The position numbers were made by a program, and so were the translations under genes. The notes beneath the pieces were generated by a model. The model searched no databases, was not told where the DNA came from, and was given only the letters and a program-made list of their open reading frames with translations. From Burkholderiales bacterium RIFCSPHIGHO2_01_FULL_63_240 (GTDB lineage: Bacteria > Pseudomonadota > Gammaproteobacteria > Burkholderiales > Burkholderiaceae_C), in the NCBI GenBank assembly GCA_001770725.1, contig MERU01000006.1:124001-188000 (forward strand): a stretch of DNA of 64,000 nucleotides, given 5' to 3'. Shown piece by piece: positions 63,293 through 64,000 of this stretch (positions within the stretch are counted from its first letter, which is position 1; each line of letters starts with the position of its first letter).

Positions 63293-63325
63293 AAGGGGCG
63301 ACCTGACTCAGATCAGGTGCCCCTT
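63293..63325 (-). terminator. Hairpin after the TonB receptor gene
   Basis: AAGGGGCGACCTGA (from about 63293) and TCAGGTGCCCCTT pair with a single bulge around a CTCAGA loop. The U-tract is weak, so partial read-through into the FMN dehydrogenase gene is possible. Confidence 0.55.
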
Positions 63326-63348
63326 GTCCTGTGAAGGTCCGAAGACGA

Positions 63349-64000
63349 TCAGAAGTCGTAGTTCAGCGTGGCGCGGATGTTGCGGGCGTCACCCATGTAG
63401 GTGAACTTGCCGGCAGTGTAAGTCGCCAGGTAGTACTCCTTGTCGAACACGTTGTTCACGTTCACCCGGGCGCTGAGCTGGCGGTTGAACTTGTAGCTGG
63501 CGAACAGGTCCAGGGTGTTGTAGCCAGGCACCTTGAAGTTGCCTGCAGCGGATTCCGGGCTGCCAGAGAACTTGGAGCTCTGGTGAGTCAGCGTGCCGCC
63601 GAAGTTGAACTTGGGCGTGAACTTGTAGCTCAGCAGGATGGATGCGGTCTTCTTGGGCAGGTTGGCCAGTTCCTTGCCAACGTTGCTGGCGATCACCGAC
63701 TTGGTGATCTCCGAGTCCATGAGCGCGAAGCCTGCGTGGGCACTCAGCTGGCTGGTGATGTTGCCTGCCAGGCCCAGCTCGATGCCCTCGACCTTATAGG
63801 AGCCGGTGTTGAGCGTGCCGTTCAGCGAGTAGTTCGTGACGGTGGAGTTGTTCTCCATGATGTCGCGCTTGCGCACCTGGAACAGGGCGCCTGTGGCGAG
63901 CAGCTTGCCTTCCATCAGCTCCCACTTGCTGCCCAGTTCGATGTTGGTCGACTTCTCAGGCTTGCTTTGGGTGAAGGTCGAGATGGCGGTTTCGCCACTG
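63349..64000 (-). CDS. TonB-dependent siderophore receptor, C-terminal part
   Basis: The last about 217 codons of an outer-membrane receptor; the frame is open to the right window edge, so the plug and most of the barrel are outside. Visible barrel features are KPEKSTNIELGSKWEL, SYKVEGIELGLAGNITSQLSAHAGFALMDSEI, YNTLDLFASYKFNRQLSARVNVNNVFDKEYY and a terminal RATLNYDF with the aromatic last residue. This is the FhuA/FpvA-type ferric-siderophore class. It heads an iron group with the FMN dehydrogenase, PiuC and Fe(III)-binding protein. Confidence 0.9.
   Translation of the reverse strand, partial: SGETAISTFTQSKPEKSTNIELGSKWELMEGKLLATGALFQVRKRDIMENNSTVTNYSLNGTLNTGSYKVEGIELGLAGNITSQLSAHAGFALMDSEITKSVIASNVGKELANLPKKTASILLSYKFTPKFNFGGTLTHQSSKFSGSPESAAGNFKVPGYNTLDLFASYKFNRQLSARVNVNNVFDKEYYLATYTAGKFTYMGDARNIRATLNYDF

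Overview
The window is a GC-rich, densely packed chromosomal segment of a betaproteobacterium, most likely a member of the Burkholderiales (Comamonadaceae/Sphaerotilaceae-like). This placement is inferred from protein content: a PhaM-like polyhydroxybutyrate granule protein, several PEP-CTERM proteins, the dusB-fis-purH and argB-HAD-slmA neighbourhoods, and a type A RNase P RNA. No tRNA, rRNA, CRISPR array, prophage or insertion sequence was seen.

Layout. (1) 1-8.8 kb is a nitrogen-compound uptake and hydrolysis locus. It holds a formamidase-type nitrilase-fold amidase, two BiuH-like cysteine hydrolases (isochorismatase fold), an AtzH/HpxZ-like small protein, a GntR regulator, a complete NrtABC/SsuABC-type ABC importer, and the ATPase and one permease of a second, Bmp/simple-sugar-type importer. 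The most plausible role is import of a biuret- or ureide-like compound and stepwise release of its nitrogen. A 400-bp spacer inside this operon is packed with long, near-perfect hairpins (4097-4410). (2) 8.8-13.7 kb: a hypothetical protein, a FIST sensor protein with a PhaM-like protein, a PhoD-type phosphatase and an HNH nuclease. (3) 13.9-22.9 kb: a beta-oxidation locus with a TetR regulator, acyl-CoA dehydrogenase, FadN-type bifunctional enzyme, thiolase and terminator, then two tandem paralogous alpha/beta hydrolases and an enoyl-CoA hydratase. (4) 22.9-31.3 kb: a 2OG-Fe dioxygenase, an acyl-CoA thioesterase, an ATM1-type ABC exporter, a DUF4394 lipoprotein, an SPFH/prohibitin protein, and a gene pair consisting of a gingipain-type (C25) protease with a C-terminal dockerin followed by a PEP-CTERM-anchored protein that looks like a cohesin. 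(5) 31.5-45.7 kb: pyrC, a K+ channel, a cysteine synthase, dsbD, a Bcr/CflA exporter, rnpB, an alpha-carbonic anhydrase, ruvC, a marR-hydrolase module, purH, fis, dusB, an OmpW porin and a YqaA-like protein. (6) 45.7-49.5 kb: a copper/heavy-metal operon (CzcI-like, outer membrane efflux factor, multicopper oxidase, CusF-like). (7) 49.5-60.4 kb: argB, a HAD nucleotidase, slmA, two PEP-CTERM proteins, a secreted 5'-nucleotidase, a DUF815 ATPase, a MutT-like Nudix hydrolase, an enoyl-CoA hydratase, a SWIB protein and an OYE-family reductase. (8) 60.4-64 kb: an iron-acquisition group with an Fe(III)-binding protein, a PiuC-type hydroxylase, an FMN alpha-hydroxyacid dehydrogenase and the end of a TonB-dependent receptor.

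The two most notable systems are the cohesin-dockerin protease pair (27958-31248), which could form a minimal surface-displayed protease complex, and the two-transporter cysteine-hydrolase locus (1-8784). All functions are read from motifs and family resemblance; no database search was run.
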